From Anoxybacteroides tepidamans (lineage in GTDB: Bacteria > Bacillota > Bacilli > Bacillales > Anoxybacillaceae): a DNA stretch of 64,000 nucleotides. The translations under genes and the position numbers were made by a program. Position 1 is the stretch's first letter; every line of letters begins with the position of its first letter. The stretch lies in NCBI RefSeq assembly GCF_014201465.1, contig NZ_JACHEP010000001.1, positions 414,833 through 478,832 on the forward strand, in the 5' to 3' direction. This document shows positions 25,020 to 34,972 of this stretch, piece by piece. Under the pieces are notes generated by a model. That model saw only the letters and a list, made by a program, of their open reading frames with translations, was not told the DNA's origin and did no database searches.

Positions 25020-25871
25020 TCATGATTCCACGTCAAAAGTTATATTATCAATGAGCCTTGCTTTTGTAAACCGGACAGCAATGGCAATAATGATTTTGCC
25101 AGCCAACGTGTCAAGCGGCTTTAATTCTGGGTACGAGTAAACTTCGACGTAATCGATCACGCCGTGCGTATATGTTTTCAAATGATCTTCGATAAGCGCG
25201 CGCACCGCTCGTGGGTCACGCAATCCGTTTTCGATCGCGGCTTTCGCTTTTTTTAGCGCCGCATACAACGCCGGTGCTTCTTTTCGCTCTTCCTCTGATA
25301 AATAGACGTTGCGTGAACTTTTCGCCAATCCATCCGCTTCGCGAACAGTCGGAACAGCCACAAGTTCGATCGGAAAATGGAAGTCGCGAATTAAACCGTC
25401 CACCACCGCCACTTGTTGGGCGTCTTTCATGCCGAAATACGCCCGCGTCGGCATGACGATATGAAACAATTTCGTCAACACCGTTGCTACTCCGTCAAAA
25501 TGTCCCGGCCTTGATTTTCCGCATAGCACGTCGACACGCTCTTTCACCACGACTTGCACGCTTAACGGCCGCGGATACATTTCCGCAACGGCCGGATAAA
25601 ACAGCACATCGACACCCGCATCTTTGGCGATTTGTTCATCACGCACAATGTCGCGCGGGTAGCGGTCAAAATCTTCGTTCGGGCCGAATTGCAACGGATT
25701 GACAAACACACTCAAGACGACAATATCGTTTTCTTTTCGTGCTTCTTTTAATAACGTCACATGCCCTTCATGCAAGTAGCCCATTGTCGGTACAAAGCCG
25801 ATCGTTTTCCCTTGTTTCCGATACTCGATCATTTTTTGCTGCATCTCTTTAATCGTAGTCACGACAATCAT
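25020..25871 (-). CDS. panC: Pantothenate synthetase
   Basis: PanC joins pantoate and beta-alanine using ATP. The 283-residue enzyme has [19 protein letters not shown] (HxGH nucleotide-binding motif), [27 protein letters not shown] and SSRNVYLS. The ATG at 25871 follows GGAGGAAAACAGC and overlaps the panB stop by 4 bp, so translation is coupled. Confidence 0.97.
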   Translation of the reverse strand: MIVVTTIKEMQQKMIEYRKQGKTIGFVPTMGYLHEGHVTLLKEARKENDIVVLSVFVNPLQFGPNEDFDRYPRDIVRDEQIAKDAGVDVLFYPAVAEMYPRPLSVQVVVKERVDVLCGKSRPGHFDGVATVLTKLFHIVMPTRAYFGMKDAQQVAVVDGLIRDFHFPIELVAVPTVREADGLAKSSRNVYLSEEERKEAPALYAALKKAKAAIENGLRDPRAVRALIEDHLKTYTHGVIDYVEVYSYPELKPLDTLAGKIIIAIAVRFTKARLIDNITFDVES

Positions 25872-26707
25872 TGCTGTTTTCCTCCATATAAAGCAACCCA
25901 TTCTTCTTCTTTCATCGTAAACATGTGCGCGCTTTCTGGAAACTGGCGAAGCTTCACCTCAGTGACATAGCTGATGAGCGCGTTGTGAATGACTTCTTGC
26001 ACGTTCGCATATGTTTTCACAAACTTCGGCACACGCCCGACCCCATAGCCAAGCACATCGTGATACACAAGCACTTGACCGTCCACTTCATCGCCGGCGC
26101 CGATGCCGATCGTCGGAATGGTCAACTGCTTCGTAATTTCCGCGGCAATTTGTTTTGGTACGCACTCGAGCACAAGCGCGATCGCTCCGGCTTGCTCGCA
26201 CAATTTTGCGTCGTTTAATAATTTGCGAGCGCTTTCAGCGTCTTTTCCTTGCACTTTATAGCCGCCGAGCACACCAACTGATTGCGGAGTTAACCCTAAG
26301 TGAGCGACCACCGGAACTCCCGCCTGCGTCAAGGCGCGAATGACATCAATAACTTGATCGGCTCCTTCCACTTTCACCGCATTGGCGCCCGACTGCTGCA
26401 TGATGCGCTGCGCATTGCGAAGCGCGTCTTCTTTCGACAAATGGTATGACATAAACGGCATATCGGTTACAATAAACGTATTCATCGCGCCGCGGCGCAC
26501 CGCTTTTGTATGATGAATCATATCGTCGACCGTCACCGGAATCGTGGAATCGTAGCCTAACACGACCATGCCGAGCGAATCGCCGACAAGAATCATATCG
26601 ACTCCCGCTGCTTCCGCTAACTTCGCTGACGGAAAGTCGTATGCCGTCAACATCACAATCGGTTCCTTCGTTTCTTTCATTTTCAAAAAATCAGTTTTTG
26701 TTTTCAT
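25868..26707 (-). CDS. panB: Ketopantoate hydroxymethyltransferase
   Basis: PanB transfers a hydroxymethyl group from methylene-THF to 2-oxoisovalerate, the first pantothenate step. The 279-residue protein shows [60 protein letters not shown] and [16 protein letters not shown]. The ATG at 26707 follows GAGGAGGG. The leader contains a terminator, so expression is probably attenuated. Confidence 0.97.
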   Translation of the reverse strand: MKTKTDFLKMKETKEPIVMLTAYDFPSAKLAEAAGVDMILVGDSLGMVVLGYDSTIPVTVDDMIHHTKAVRRGAMNTFIVTDMPFMSYHLSKEDALRNAQRIMQQSGANAVKVEGADQVIDVIRALTQAGVPVVAHLGLTPQSVGVLGGYKVQGKDAESARKLLNDAKLCEQAGAIALVLECVPKQIAAEITKQLTIPTIGIGAGDEVDGQVLVYHDVLGYGVGRVPKFVKTYANVQEVIHNALISYVTEVKLRQFPESAHMFTMKEEEWVALYGGKQQ

Positions 26708-26751
26708 TCGTTTCCCTCCTCTTTGTGCGCAGAGGAGATGAATCTCCGAAT

Positions 26752-26890
26752 AAAAAAACCTTCTTTCCCTACCTTGAGAAAGAAGGACGTTTATGTATCG
26801 GTCGAGTTCATCCCTCTGTCCCAGTCCTTCAGCGGATCAAGGCAGATCATTTTCATTCTCGTTCATTATGGTGCAGTTCTTAAAGAAAGA
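26752..26890 (-). promoter_or_regulatory. panBCD leader: terminator and possible pan-motif RNA
   Basis: Between birA and panB the minus strand has a non-coding leader ending in a strong terminator. CCTTCTTTC pairs with GAAAGAAGG (26759-26786), then seven Ts, 45 bp before the panB ATG. Upstream lie stems with unpaired A-rich bulges, including GGAC-TGGGACAGAGGGATGAACTC. A structured pan RNA motif is known upstream of panB in Bacillales, and I suspect it here. No T-box sequence is present. Confidence 0.5.
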
Positions 26891-26940
26891 TACTGCCCTT
26901 ACATAACCATCTGTATTTTAACAAAATTCTAACATTTTTT

Positions 26941-27918
26941 CTAGAAGGAAATATCAGCGGAATGAATATAATGAACGACGCCATCAGCATCTTCAAGCAT
27001 CAATACCCCTTCTTCCGTAATGCCGCGCGCCACGCCGCGAATCGTTCCGTTTAACATTCGCGCCGTAATTTCTTTGCCGATGCTGATCGCATATCCTTCC
27101 CATAACAGTTTAATCGGCAAAAAGCCGTGTTGTAAATATTGACGATATAACGTTTCCATTTTTGTCAATATTTCTTGAATCAGTTTCGCGCGCTTTATTT
27201 TTTCACCTTTCTCAATGGCTAGCGACGTGGCAATATCGCGCAGTTCTTCTGGAAACTGATCGCGTTCGTGGTTGACGTTCAACCCCATGCCGATAATGAC
27301 CGAATGAACACGGTCCGGATCGGCTTGCAGCTCAGTTAAAATGCCGACACATTTTTTTCCGTTGATTAAAATATCGTTCGGCCATTTAATATCCGGAACG
27401 AGCCCTGTCACTTCTTGAATCGCCTGCGCAATCGCCACTGCCGTCAAGAGCGTCAGCTGCGGCGTTTTTTGCGGCGGGATCGGCGGACGCAAAATCAAGC
27501 TCATCCAAACACCCGTTCCTTTCGGAGAAAACCATTTTCGATCCATCCGCCCGCGCCCGGCCGTTTGCAGTTCGGAAACGACAAGCGTTCCTTCTGCCGC
27601 TCCTTCCTGCGCAAGCTGATGAGCGATTTTTTGCGTCGATGTCACTTCTTCTTCGTAATGAATCACTTGTCCAAGTACTTCCGTTTTTAAACCGAGGCGA
27701 ATTTCGTTTGCCGTAATTTTATCAGGTGTACTGACGATGCGGTATCCGAGCCGGCGCACCGCTTCTAGTTCAAATCCTTCCTTGCGCAAATCTTCAATAT
27801 GTTTCCATACCGCTGTTCGGGAACAGCCGAGAATATCGCTAATTTTTTGCCCGGAAATAAAATCGCCTTTTGCTTCGGAAAATAATTCTAACAATTTTTT
27901 CCGTGTGTCTGATTGCAT
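26941..27918 (-). CDS. birA: Biotin-protein ligase / biotin repressor BirA
   Basis: BirA biotinylates carboxylase carriers and represses biotin genes. The 325-residue protein has an N-terminal winged helix (FISGQKISDILGCSRTAVWKHIEDLRKEGFE), the ligase core (EVTSTQKIAHQLAQEG, AGRGRMDRKWFSPKGTGVWMS, KWPNDILINGKKCVGIL) and a C-terminal SH3-like domain. The ATG at 27918 follows GGGGTGG and overlaps the cca end by 31 bp. Confidence 0.96.
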   Translation of the reverse strand: MQSDTRKKLLELFSEAKGDFISGQKISDILGCSRTAVWKHIEDLRKEGFELEAVRRLGYRIVSTPDKITANEIRLGLKTEVLGQVIHYEEEVTSTQKIAHQLAQEGAAEGTLVVSELQTAGRGRMDRKWFSPKGTGVWMSLILRPPIPPQKTPQLTLLTAVAIAQAIQEVTGLVPDIKWPNDILINGKKCVGILTELQADPDRVHSVIIGMGLNVNHERDQFPEELRDIATSLAIEKGEKIKRAKLIQEILTKMETLYRQYLQHGFLPIKLLWEGYAISIGKEITARMLNGTIRGVARGITEEGVLMLEDADGVVHYIHSADISF

Positions 27919-29105
27919 AGAATGAGCCACCCCTTTATCCGCTCCTTCTCATTTTCTACGAGGCCGTGAAGAACCGCCTGTTCCACTTTTTGCAACGTAT
28001 CCGCAAGCCACGGTCCGCCCGGGCGCTGATACCATTCGATTAAATCTTTTCCGGTAATTGCGAGTTCATTTCGCTCTTGAATCGGCAGCTTGGCAAACAG
28101 CTCACGAAGCCGGCGGCGATTGTCTTCTCCATCTTCTCCGTTGATCAGCGAGCGTACTGTTTCAGCCGCATAAGCGTAAGTTGCGCCAGCTTCATACATC
28201 CGCTCTCTCGTCCAATCGCACCGCGAACGAACGACGGATAGAAAACGCAAAATCGTTTGCACATCTTTGATCAATCGGTTCGGCAATTTCCAGCGGCGCA
28301 AAAAAACGGATACCTCTTGTTGTACATGAAGCAAATAGCAAAGCAAACTCCATCGTTCCAGCGGCGCAGACAGCTTCGTCCAATCATATTTGGCCAGCTG
28401 CATAAGTTCCTCTTGCTTGTCGCTAAATCCCGGCAAATACGTAAACAGCCCAGTCTCCACCAATAGCGAAAAGGCTTTTTGTGCAAACGGTCCTTCCATT
28501 AATTTCTCAAACTCGCCCGTTATTCGCTCCACCGAAATATAAGAAAGAAGGGAAGCGTGTTCGATAATCGCCTGCTTCGTTTCTGCACTCAGCGCAAATC
28601 CGAGCTGGCTGACGAAGCGGATGGCACGCATCATGCGGAGCGCATCTTCGGAAAAGCGTGCTTTCGCGTCGCCGACAGTGCGAATGATCCGTTCAGCGAT
28701 CGCTTGTTGTCCGCCAAACAGGTCGATCAATTGCCCTGTTTCATCCATCGCGATTGCATTCATCGTAAAGTCGCGCCGCTCGAGATCTTTACGAAGCGAG
28801 CGGACAAATGTGACCGACTCCGGCCGGCGATATTTTTCATACGTTCCTTCCGTCCGAAATGTCGTCACTTCATATGGCGTTCCATCATGAAGCACAACGA
28901 CCGTGCCATGTTTCAGCCCGACAGGAACCGTTTTCGGAAATATCGCCATCACTTCTTCCGGCAACGCCGATGTCGCGATGTCAACATCACCGATCGGCCG
29001 GTTTAGCAAATGGTCACGAACCGCTCCTCCGACAAAATAGGCTTCATATCCGTGCTGCTTCAACGTGCGAATGAGGCCGAGCGCGCGGCGAAACGGCTCT
29101 TTCAT
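27888..29105 (-). CDS. cca: CCA-adding tRNA nucleotidyltransferase
   Basis: This class II CCA enzyme of 405 residues adds or repairs the tRNA 3' CCA. It has [23 protein letters not shown] (GG and metal-binding DxD), [38 protein letters not shown] and [11 protein letters not shown]. It overlaps bshA by 4 bp (ATGA) and birA at the other end, giving a tightly coupled bshA-cca-birA run. Confidence 0.96.
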   Translation of the reverse strand: MKEPFRRALGLIRTLKQHGYEAYFVGGAVRDHLLNRPIGDVDIATSALPEEVMAIFPKTVPVGLKHGTVVVLHDGTPYEVTTFRTEGTYEKYRRPESVTFVRSLRKDLERRDFTMNAIAMDETGQLIDLFGGQQAIAERIIRTVGDAKARFSEDALRMMRAIRFVSQLGFALSAETKQAIIEHASLLSYISVERITGEFEKLMEGPFAQKAFSLLVETGLFTYLPGFSDKQEELMQLAKYDWTKLSAPLERWSLLCYLLHVQQEVSVFLRRWKLPNRLIKDVQTILRFLSVVRSRCDWTRERMYEAGATYAYAAETVRSLINGEDGEDNRRRLRELFAKLPIQERNELAITGKDLIEWYQRPGGPWLADTLQKVEQAVLHGLVENEKERIKGWLILCNQTHGKNC

Positions 29106-30238
29106 CGCTTCACCCCTTTCATCAACGAAAAATAAATGTTTTCGTATTGCTTGACGATTTGTTGCGAATGAAATTTGTCGTAAACGGTTTTTAACGCCTG
29201 TTCAGCCATGTATGTATGAAGTTCGTCATTTTTCAACATTCGCAACGTTTTTTCGGCGACTTCTTCGATATGGCCAAGCTCGCACAGAAACCCCGTTTTT
29301 CCATCTTCAATCACTTCCGGAATGCCGCCGATGTTCGTGCCAACGCACGGAACGCCGCACGCCATCGCTTCAAGCAACACAAGGCCGAAGCTTTCTTTTT
29401 CCGATAGCAGCCATTTCACATCGCTAATTGAATACAGTTCTTCGAGATTTTCTTGTTTTCCTAAACAACGAACGTCGTCCGTTAGTCCCAACTGCTTGAC
29501 AAGCCGACACACTACCGTCATTTCCGGTCCGTCGCCGACAAGCAGCAGCTTCGCTGGAATTTGGCTGCGAACAAACGAAAACGCGCGAACGACATCCGGC
29601 ACGCGTTTGACTTTGCGAAAGTTGGAAACATGGATGATCACTTTTTCGTGATCGCCTATACCATACTCATCTTTTAAATGATGGACATTTTTTTTCCGAT
29701 ATACACGTTCATCGACAAAATTGTAAACGGTATGAATCTCTTTTTGCACATCGAGAAGTTCGTACGTTTGCTTGACGAGCGCATTCGATACAGCGGTGAC
29801 GACATCGGATTGTTCAATGCCGAATTTAATCATATCGCTTAACGACGGATCATAACCGAGAACGGTAATATCCGTCCCGTGTAGTGTCGTTACAATTTTC
29901 ACATCATGGTCGACCATTTGCTTGGCGAGCACTGCGCAAACAGCGTGCGGAATCGCATAATGAACGTGCAGCACATCGAGCTTCTCCCGATTTGTCACTT
30001 CCGCGATTTTGCTTGCAAGCGCAAGATCATACGGCGGATATTGAAAAACAGAATATTGGTTGACCGTCACTTCATGGTAATAAATGTTGCAATATACTTT
30101 ATTTAGGCGAAACGGCATGCTTGAAGAAATAAAGTGAATTTCGTGCCCTTTTTCTGCTAGTAGTTTTCCTAATTCGGTGGCGACAACGCCAGAGCCGCCG
30201 ACCGTTGGATAACAAACGATGCCTATTTTCAATCTCAT
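29102..30238 (-). CDS. bshA: Bacillithiol GlcNAc-malate synthase BshA
   Basis: BshA, a GT4 glycosyltransferase, makes GlcNAc-malate, the first bacillithiol intermediate. The 378-residue protein begins [24 protein letters not shown]. It shows [33 protein letters not shown] and [32 protein letters not shown]. The family start is the ATG at 30238; the frame stays open to a GTG at 30343 inside transposon sequence. The RBS is weak (AGAGAAACT), possibly because the insertion replaced the original one. Confidence 0.93.
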   Translation of the reverse strand: MRLKIGIVCYPTVGGSGVVATELGKLLAEKGHEIHFISSSMPFRLNKVYCNIYYHEVTVNQYSVFQYPPYDLALASKIAEVTNREKLDVLHVHYAIPHAVCAVLAKQMVDHDVKIVTTLHGTDITVLGYDPSLSDMIKFGIEQSDVVTAVSNALVKQTYELLDVQKEIHTVYNFVDERVYRKKNVHHLKDEYGIGDHEKVIIHVSNFRKVKRVPDVVRAFSFVRSQIPAKLLLVGDGPEMTVVCRLVKQLGLTDDVRCLGKQENLEELYSISDVKWLLSEKESFGLVLLEAMACGVPCVGTNIGGIPEVIEDGKTGFLCELGHIEEVAEKTLRMLKNDELHTYMAEQALKTVYDKFHSQQIVKQYENIYFSLMKGVKR

Positions 30239-30239
30239 A

Positions 30240-31640
30240 GTTTCTCTGCTACTCAAAACATGGACAAATATACCCATTTTTGAGAACGTTCCTTCTTCAT
30301 CGTGCCCGATTTCGCAAAACGCTACTCTCGTTTGGTTTAGCACTCCAAAGGCGTTACTTCCCGACTAGCCATCGGTACAATCGCTTCAACATGCGACATC
30401 GTATGTCATCGCACGTGCCAGATTGATCGCCGCGTTTTGATCGCGGTCGATTTCACAGCCGCATTGTTCACAACGGAATACACGTTCCGATAACTTCAAA
30501 TGTACTTTTGTCCCACCGCATTGGCTACACATCTTGCTTGATGGATAAAAACGAGGGGCAACCCGTAGTTCAATGCCATGTTGTTTACATTTCCATTCCA
30601 ACTTCTTTCGGAATAAATGAAACGACTGCTTTTGAATGTGTTTCGCGAGATGTTTGTTTTTCATCATCCCTTTGACGTTTAGATCTTCCATCGTAATAAA
30701 CGAAGGTTTGGTTTTCACGACTTCGTTGATCACTTTATTGAGGTAGTCTTGGCGTATGCAACATAAGCGATGATGAAGCTTTTGTACCTTGGCGATTTGT
30801 TTGCGGATATTTCGTCCAAACGTAGCAGGTTTTCCTCCCTTCTGCTTATGCATGTGTATTTTTCGTGATAACTTTCTTTGTTCACGCTTTAGGCGTTTCT
30901 CTAGCTTTTTGATTTTTGCAGTCTCATTGATATTAGAAAAGACCATGCCGTTGCTACAAACAGCGAAATGTTTTAATCCGACATCTATGCCGATTCCAGC
31001 ACCTTTGTTCGTTTCACATATTGGTTCATGTTCATCGACTAATACCGATACGTAATACCGCCCTGCTTTGAACGAAACGGTTCCGCTTCGCACGTTCGCT
31101 TTCGGTGGAATGTAGCCAAACTCTTTTACCCGCACCCAGCCAAGCGTTGGAATTTTCACGCGATGTCTTTCCACTTGCCAATCTGTTTTGTTGTTTTTCG
31201 GAAAATATGCTTTCACATCTTGGTCTTTCTTCCGTTTAAACCTCGGAAAACCTGCTTTTTTCCTAAAAAATTTTTCAAACGCTTGACTAGCGTTCATGAT
31301 CGATTGCTTGACCGCTTTCGATGATACGTCTTTGATCCATTTGTACATGGGGTTGTTCCGAATAAAGTCGTTGTTGAGCCATTTGGAAAAGTCTATCCCT
31401 GACATAAATGACTGTCCTTGTTCGTATCGCTCTTTATTATGAGAGATGAAAAAGTTGTACACAAACCGACAAACACCAAGCGTTTGGTGAATTTTTCGTT
31501 TCTGTTCAGCATTCGGTTTAATCTCCGTTTTGTATGTTTTTAACAACATCCTCTCCCCCTTGAATGTTGTTCTGTTTTTCGCTTATGCACCAGTCTTTTC
31601 TTTGTATACGCATTTTATCACTTATGAACATCATGTGTGC
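30240..31640 (-). mobile_element. IS200/IS605-group element carrying only tnpB
   Basis: A single tnpB with flanking non-coding ends interrupts the usually contiguous bshB1-bshA pair. Right-end hairpins read on the minus strand include CCGA-TGGCTAG-TCGG, AACGC...GCGTT, and CTCAAAAATGG...CCATGTTTTGAG just before the bshA ATG; they could form the guide-RNA scaffold and end palindrome. No tnpA is present, so movement would need a transposase in trans. Exact ends are approximate. Confidence 0.7.
30386..31549 (-). CDS. tnpB: TnpB RNA-guided nuclease (OrfB)
   Basis: The 387-residue protein is a full-length TnpB. It begins MLLKTYKTEIKPNAEQKRKI, has RuvC-I Asp in GIGIDVGLKHFAV and the RuvC-II Glu in ITMEDLNVKGM. 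The zinc ribbon is CSQCGGTKVHLKLSERVFRCEQCG, and the RuvC-III Asp is in IDRDQNAAINLARA. TnpB uses a guide RNA from the element's right end to cut target DNA. All catalytic residues are present, so it appears intact. The ATG follows GGGGGAGAGG. Confidence 0.93.
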   Translation of the reverse strand: MLLKTYKTEIKPNAEQKRKIHQTLGVCRFVYNFFISHNKERYEQGQSFMSGIDFSKWLNNDFIRNNPMYKWIKDVSSKAVKQSIMNASQAFEKFFRKKAGFPRFKRKKDQDVKAYFPKNNKTDWQVERHRVKIPTLGWVRVKEFGYIPPKANVRSGTVSFKAGRYYVSVLVDEHEPICETNKGAGIGIDVGLKHFAVCSNGMVFSNINETAKIKKLEKRLKREQRKLSRKIHMHKQKGGKPATFGRNIRKQIAKVQKLHHRLCCIRQDYLNKVINEVVKTKPSFITMEDLNVKGMMKNKHLAKHIQKQSFHLFRKKLEWKCKQHGIELRVAPRFYPSSKMCSQCGGTKVHLKLSERVFRCEQCGCEIDRDQNAAINLARAMTYDVAC

Positions 31641-31654
31641 ATTTTTAAAAACAA

Positions 31655-32365
31655 TTAAACAACTCCTACTAAATCATGTGAAATAATGAGCGGCTGTTTC
31701 GTTATAAATCCTTCGGCAAACTCGACACCGACTTGTTTTCCCCATAACCGCTCCCTGCTTTCGACCGTTTCGATATATCCGTTCGTTAACGGTGTATCGA
31801 CCGATTGCGCCGTCTTTTCGAATTGGCTTTCATACGCGCGCAAGCTTGCAAGCTTCGTTTCAATCGTGCCGCTAATATCAACGACAAAATGCGGACGATC
31901 GTACGCATTAATCATGTAATAATAAAGCGACCGCACACGGTGGGCAGAATATCCACCTGCTTCATAGCGATGAATGCCTGCTGAAAACACTGCTTCTTCG
32001 ACAAGAAATGCGCAATTCGCATGGTCCGGATGACGGTCGACCCAATACGGCGCAAAAACAATGCGCGGGCGGTATTGGCGAATGACCGTGGCAATTTGCC
32101 GGAGCGCTTCTTCTGTTTTATACAAGCCGCGGTCTGGGAGGCGAAGATTAAGCCGTGTTTTCACTCCTAACAGTTGAGCAGCACGTTCGGCCTCTTGTTG
32201 CCGAATATCAACCGTGCCGTTTGACGACAACTCGGCTAACGTTAAGTCGCAAATGCCAATTTGATAGCCTTGTTTCGTATATTTAGCGATCGTTCCGCCC
32301 ATACCGATTTCGACATCGTCCGGATGGGCGCCGAATGCTAACATGTGCAGCTGTTCATGATCCAT
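31655..32365 (-). CDS. bshB1: Bacillithiol deacetylase BshB1
   Basis: BshB1 removes acetyl from GlcNAc-malate. The 236-residue LmbE-family zinc enzyme has [17 protein letters not shown] (zinc ligands His, Asp, Asp) and [13 protein letters not shown] (His). The ATG at 32365 follows AAGGTGAGC, overlaps the mgsA end by 11 bp, and gives the family N-terminus. The transposon lies 106 bp after its stop. Confidence 0.93.
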   Translation of the reverse strand: MDHEQLHMLAFGAHPDDVEIGMGGTIAKYTKQGYQIGICDLTLAELSSNGTVDIRQQEAERAAQLLGVKTRLNLRLPDRGLYKTEEALRQIATVIRQYRPRIVFAPYWVDRHPDHANCAFLVEEAVFSAGIHRYEAGGYSAHRVRSLYYYMINAYDRPHFVVDISGTIETKLASLRAYESQFEKTAQSVDTPLTNGYIETVESRERLWGKQVGVEFAEGFITKQPLIISHDLVGVV

Positions 32366-32777
32366 GCTGCTCACCTTGTCTTTCGTGAACGATGTTTCGC
32401 CATGCCAAGTCACCGCGCTCAAGCCCTTTAATTAAAATTTCCGCCGTGCCCATATTCGTCGCCAGCGGCACAGCGTACACATCACATAAGCGCATCAGAG
32501 CGCTGATATCTGGCTCATGAGGCTGCGCGGTTAACGGATCGCGGAAAAAGATGATCATATCCATTTCATTGCGCGCAATCATTGCACCAATTTCTTGGTC
32601 CCCTCCTAACGGACCGGAGCGAAATCGATGGACGCGCAAACCCGTCGCCTCTTCAATACGCAAGCCGGTCGTTCCAGTTGCATACAGCTCATGCTGGGCT
32701 AAAATTGGCTGGTACGCCGTCACAAATTGAATCATATCCGCTTTCTTTTTATCGTGTGCAATCAAAGCAATTTTCAC
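32355..32777 (-). CDS. mgsA: Methylglyoxal synthase
   Basis: MgsA converts dihydroxyacetone phosphate to methylglyoxal plus phosphate. The 140-residue protein has [31 protein letters not shown], the catalytic Asp in [30 protein letters not shown] and [11 protein letters not shown]. It sits between dapB and bshB1, as in B. subtilis. Confidence 0.97.
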   Translation of the reverse strand: MKIALIAHDKKKADMIQFVTAYQPILAQHELYATGTTGLRIEEATGLRVHRFRSGPLGGDQEIGAMIARNEMDMIIFFRDPLTAQPHEPDISALMRLCDVYAVPLATNMGTAEILIKGLERGDLAWRNIVHERQGEQHGS

Positions 32778-32790
32778 ACGAACACCCCCG

Positions 32791-33594
32791 CTATTCGATA
32801 ATATGCTCTAATCCATAAACAAGTGTGCGCAGCTTCATGACCGTTTCCACGGACAGCTTTACGCCGGACATGAACGATCCACGATGGAATGAATCGTGGC
32901 GAATTGTTAACGCTTGTCCATTCCCGCCAAAAATAACCTCTTGATGCGCCACAAATCCCGGCAGGCGCACGCTATGAATCGGAATGCCGTCATATGTCGC
33001 TCCGCGCGCTCCTTCGAGCGTTTCTTTTTCATCCGGATGTCCTTGTTTTTTCGACGGTCTCACCGCTGAAATAAGCTGCGCCGTTTTGACAGCCGTTCCC
33101 GATGGCGCGTCTAATTTTTGGTCGTGGTGAAGTTCAATAATTTCCACATCGGTAAAATATTTTGCCGCCATTTGCGCGAATTTCATCATTAAAATCGCCC
33201 CAACGGCAAAGTTCGGCGCAATGATCGCTCCGATTTCTTTTTCTTCGGCGAGCTTCGTCAACCGTTCAATGTCATCCGGCGTAAATCCCGTCGTTCCAAC
33301 AACCGGGCGGACACCGTAGCGCAAAGCGATTTCAGTATGATGTTTGCCAGCTTCCGGCGTCGTTAAATCAATGAGGACATCCGGCTTCGTTTCTCGAAAA
33401 CAACGTTCGATATCAGTATAAATCGGCGCATGAATCCAAGAGAAATGATCAACATCCGCCAAATCTTTTCCATCATTTATGCGGTCGATCACCGCCACAA
33501 GCTGAAAATGTTCGGTATGATGAACGAGCGATACCGCCTCCCGTCCCATTCGTCCGCGCGGTCCCGCGACAGCTACTTTAATCGTTTCCATCAT
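32791..33594 (-). CDS. dapB: 4-hydroxy-tetrahydrodipicolinate reductase
   Basis: DapB catalyses the NAD(P)H step of lysine/diaminopimelate synthesis. The protein has about 267 residues. It shows the nucleotide-binding [36 protein letters not shown], the catalytic region [19 protein letters not shown] and [23 protein letters not shown]. One of two tandem ATGs (33594/33591) starts it, overlapping the ypjD stop; AAGGAAGGA precedes. Confidence 0.97.
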   Translation of the reverse strand: MMETIKVAVAGPRGRMGREAVSLVHHTEHFQLVAVIDRINDGKDLADVDHFSWIHAPIYTDIERCFRETKPDVLIDLTTPEAGKHHTEIALRYGVRPVVGTTGFTPDDIERLTKLAEEKEIGAIIAPNFAVGAILMMKFAQMAAKYFTDVEIIELHHDQKLDAPSGTAVKTAQLISAVRPSKKQGHPDEKETLEGARGATYDGIPIHSVRLPGFVAHQEVIFGGNGQALTIRHDSFHRGSFMSGVKLSVETVMKLRTLVYGLEHIIE

Positions 33595-33926
33595 TCTTGT
33601 CCTTCCTTTCTCGTCCAACGGTTTTGATCACGTGTGCGAAACTTTTCCATCACGAAATCGTGGGCTTTTTGCAAATCAATATGAAGCGAATTGGCAAAAC
33701 AAATGAGAACAAACAATAAATCACCTAGTTCTTCTTCGATCGTTTTTTCTTTTTCTGTTTTCTTTTTCGGCTTTTCCCCGTAATAATGGTTCACTTCCCG
33801 CGCCAATTCGCCCAATTCTTCTGTCAGTCTTGCGAGCATCGCCAGCGGGCTGAAATACCCTTCTTTAAATTGGCTAATGTACGCATCGACTTCTTCTTGC
33901 AGTTGTTTCACCGTTTTTTCTGCCAC
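33591..33926 (-). CDS. ypjD: YpjD, MazG-like nucleotide pyrophosphohydrolase
   Basis: The 111-residue all-alpha NTP pyrophosphatase has the MazG metal motif: [15 protein letters not shown] followed by [19 protein letters not shown]. It probably hydrolyses non-canonical or excess nucleotides; the substrate is not known. It leads ypjD-dapB-mgsA-bshB1. Confidence 0.92.
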   Translation of the reverse strand: MAEKTVKQLQEEVDAYISQFKEGYFSPLAMLARLTEELGELAREVNHYYGEKPKKKTEKEKTIEEELGDLLFVLICFANSLHIDLQKAHDFVMEKFRTRDQNRWTRKEGQE

Positions 33927-34061
33927 AACATGTCACCTCTCATGCTTTCATGTTAGCTAAAAGCCGCTATTTTGACAAATATTTTATGCCGCATTGCTCA
34001 AATGGACAACTTCCTCTATAATTAAGGGCACCGACTATTATTGATTGCGCGGAGGTGTAGT

Positions 34062-34937
34062 ATGGTTTTTGGGCTTAAAATCAAAAATATTTTTTTTATT
34101 TTGCTTGGTGCCGCAATTTTTGCATTCGGACTCGTTCATTTTAATATGCAAAACAATTTGGCGGAAGGCGGATTTACAGGAATTACGCTTCTTCTTTACT
34201 TTTTGTTCGAAATTGACCCGTCGATTACGAACTTAGTGCTCAACATTCCGCTCTTTTTTCTTGGCTGGAAACTGCTCGGTCGCCAGTCTTTTTTATATAC
34301 GATTATCGGAACGGTCGGTTTATCGCTGTTTCTTTGGATTTTCCAGCGCTATGCGATTCATATGCCGCTAAAGCATGATTTAACGCTTGCTGCGTTGTTT
34401 GCGGGCGTGTTTGTCGGAATCGGACTCGGCATTATTTTCCGTTACGGCGGCACGACCGGCGGCGTCGACATTATCGCCCGTCTTGTTTACAAATATAAAG
34501 GAATCAGCATGGGGAAAACGATGTTTGCGTTTGACGCAGTCGTGATTACGCTTTCACTTCTTTTATACCTTTCATATCGGGAAGCAATGTATACGCTTGT
34601 CGCTGTCTTTGTCGCTGCCCGCGTCATCGATTTTATGCAAGAAGGCGGATATGCAGCAAAAGGGGCGACGATTATTTCCGAAAAAAGCGAAGAAATTGCC
34701 AATAAAATTTTAACGGAAATGGAGCGTGGCGTCACGGTACTAAAAGGACGCGGTTCGTATACAAAACGCGAGCGCGACGTGCTTTATTGCGTTGTGGCGA
34801 AAAACGAATTGCCGCGCTTGAAAAATGTCATTATTTCCGTCGACCCGCATGCCTTCGTCGCCGTCACTGACGTCCATGACGTGCTTGGCGAAGGTTTTAC
34901 CCTTGACGAAAACAAACAGCCGATCGATCGATCATGA
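34062..34937 (+). CDS. ypjC: YitT-family membrane protein YpjC
   Basis: The 291-residue protein has about five or six membrane helices (residues 8-175) with the YitT signatures NNLAEGGFTGI and FRYGGTTGGVDIIARL. A cytoplasmic DUF2179 domain follows (ATIISEKSEEIANKILTEMERGVTVLKGRGSYTKRERDVLYCVV). The ATG at 34062 follows GGAGGTG. It is the only plus-strand gene in the neighbourhood. Possible transporter; substrate unknown. Confidence 0.9.
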   Translation: MVFGLKIKNIFFILLGAAIFAFGLVHFNMQNNLAEGGFTGITLLLYFLFEIDPSITNLVLNIPLFFLGWKLLGRQSFLYTIIGTVGLSLFLWIFQRYAIHMPLKHDLTLAALFAGVFVGIGLGIIFRYGGTTGGVDIIARLVYKYKGISMGKTMFAFDAVVITLSLLLYLSYREAMYTLVAVFVAARVIDFMQEGGYAAKGATIISEKSEEIANKILTEMERGVTVLKGRGSYTKRERDVLYCVVAKNELPRLKNVIISVDPHAFVAVTDVHDVLGEGFTLDENKQPIDRS

Positions 34938-34972
34938 TGAAAGGGCTGAGTGGTGCAATCATCAGCCCTTTC
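34938..34972. terminator. Bidirectional terminator between ypjC and ypjB
   Basis: GAAAGGGCTGA and TCAGCCCTTTC form a perfect 11-bp stem with T-rich flanks. Confidence 0.85.

Noticed and set aside
29102-30343. bshA starting at the GTG 30343
   Set aside because: The extra 35 residues fall in transposon right-end sequence, and BshA proteins begin at MRLKIGIV (30238).
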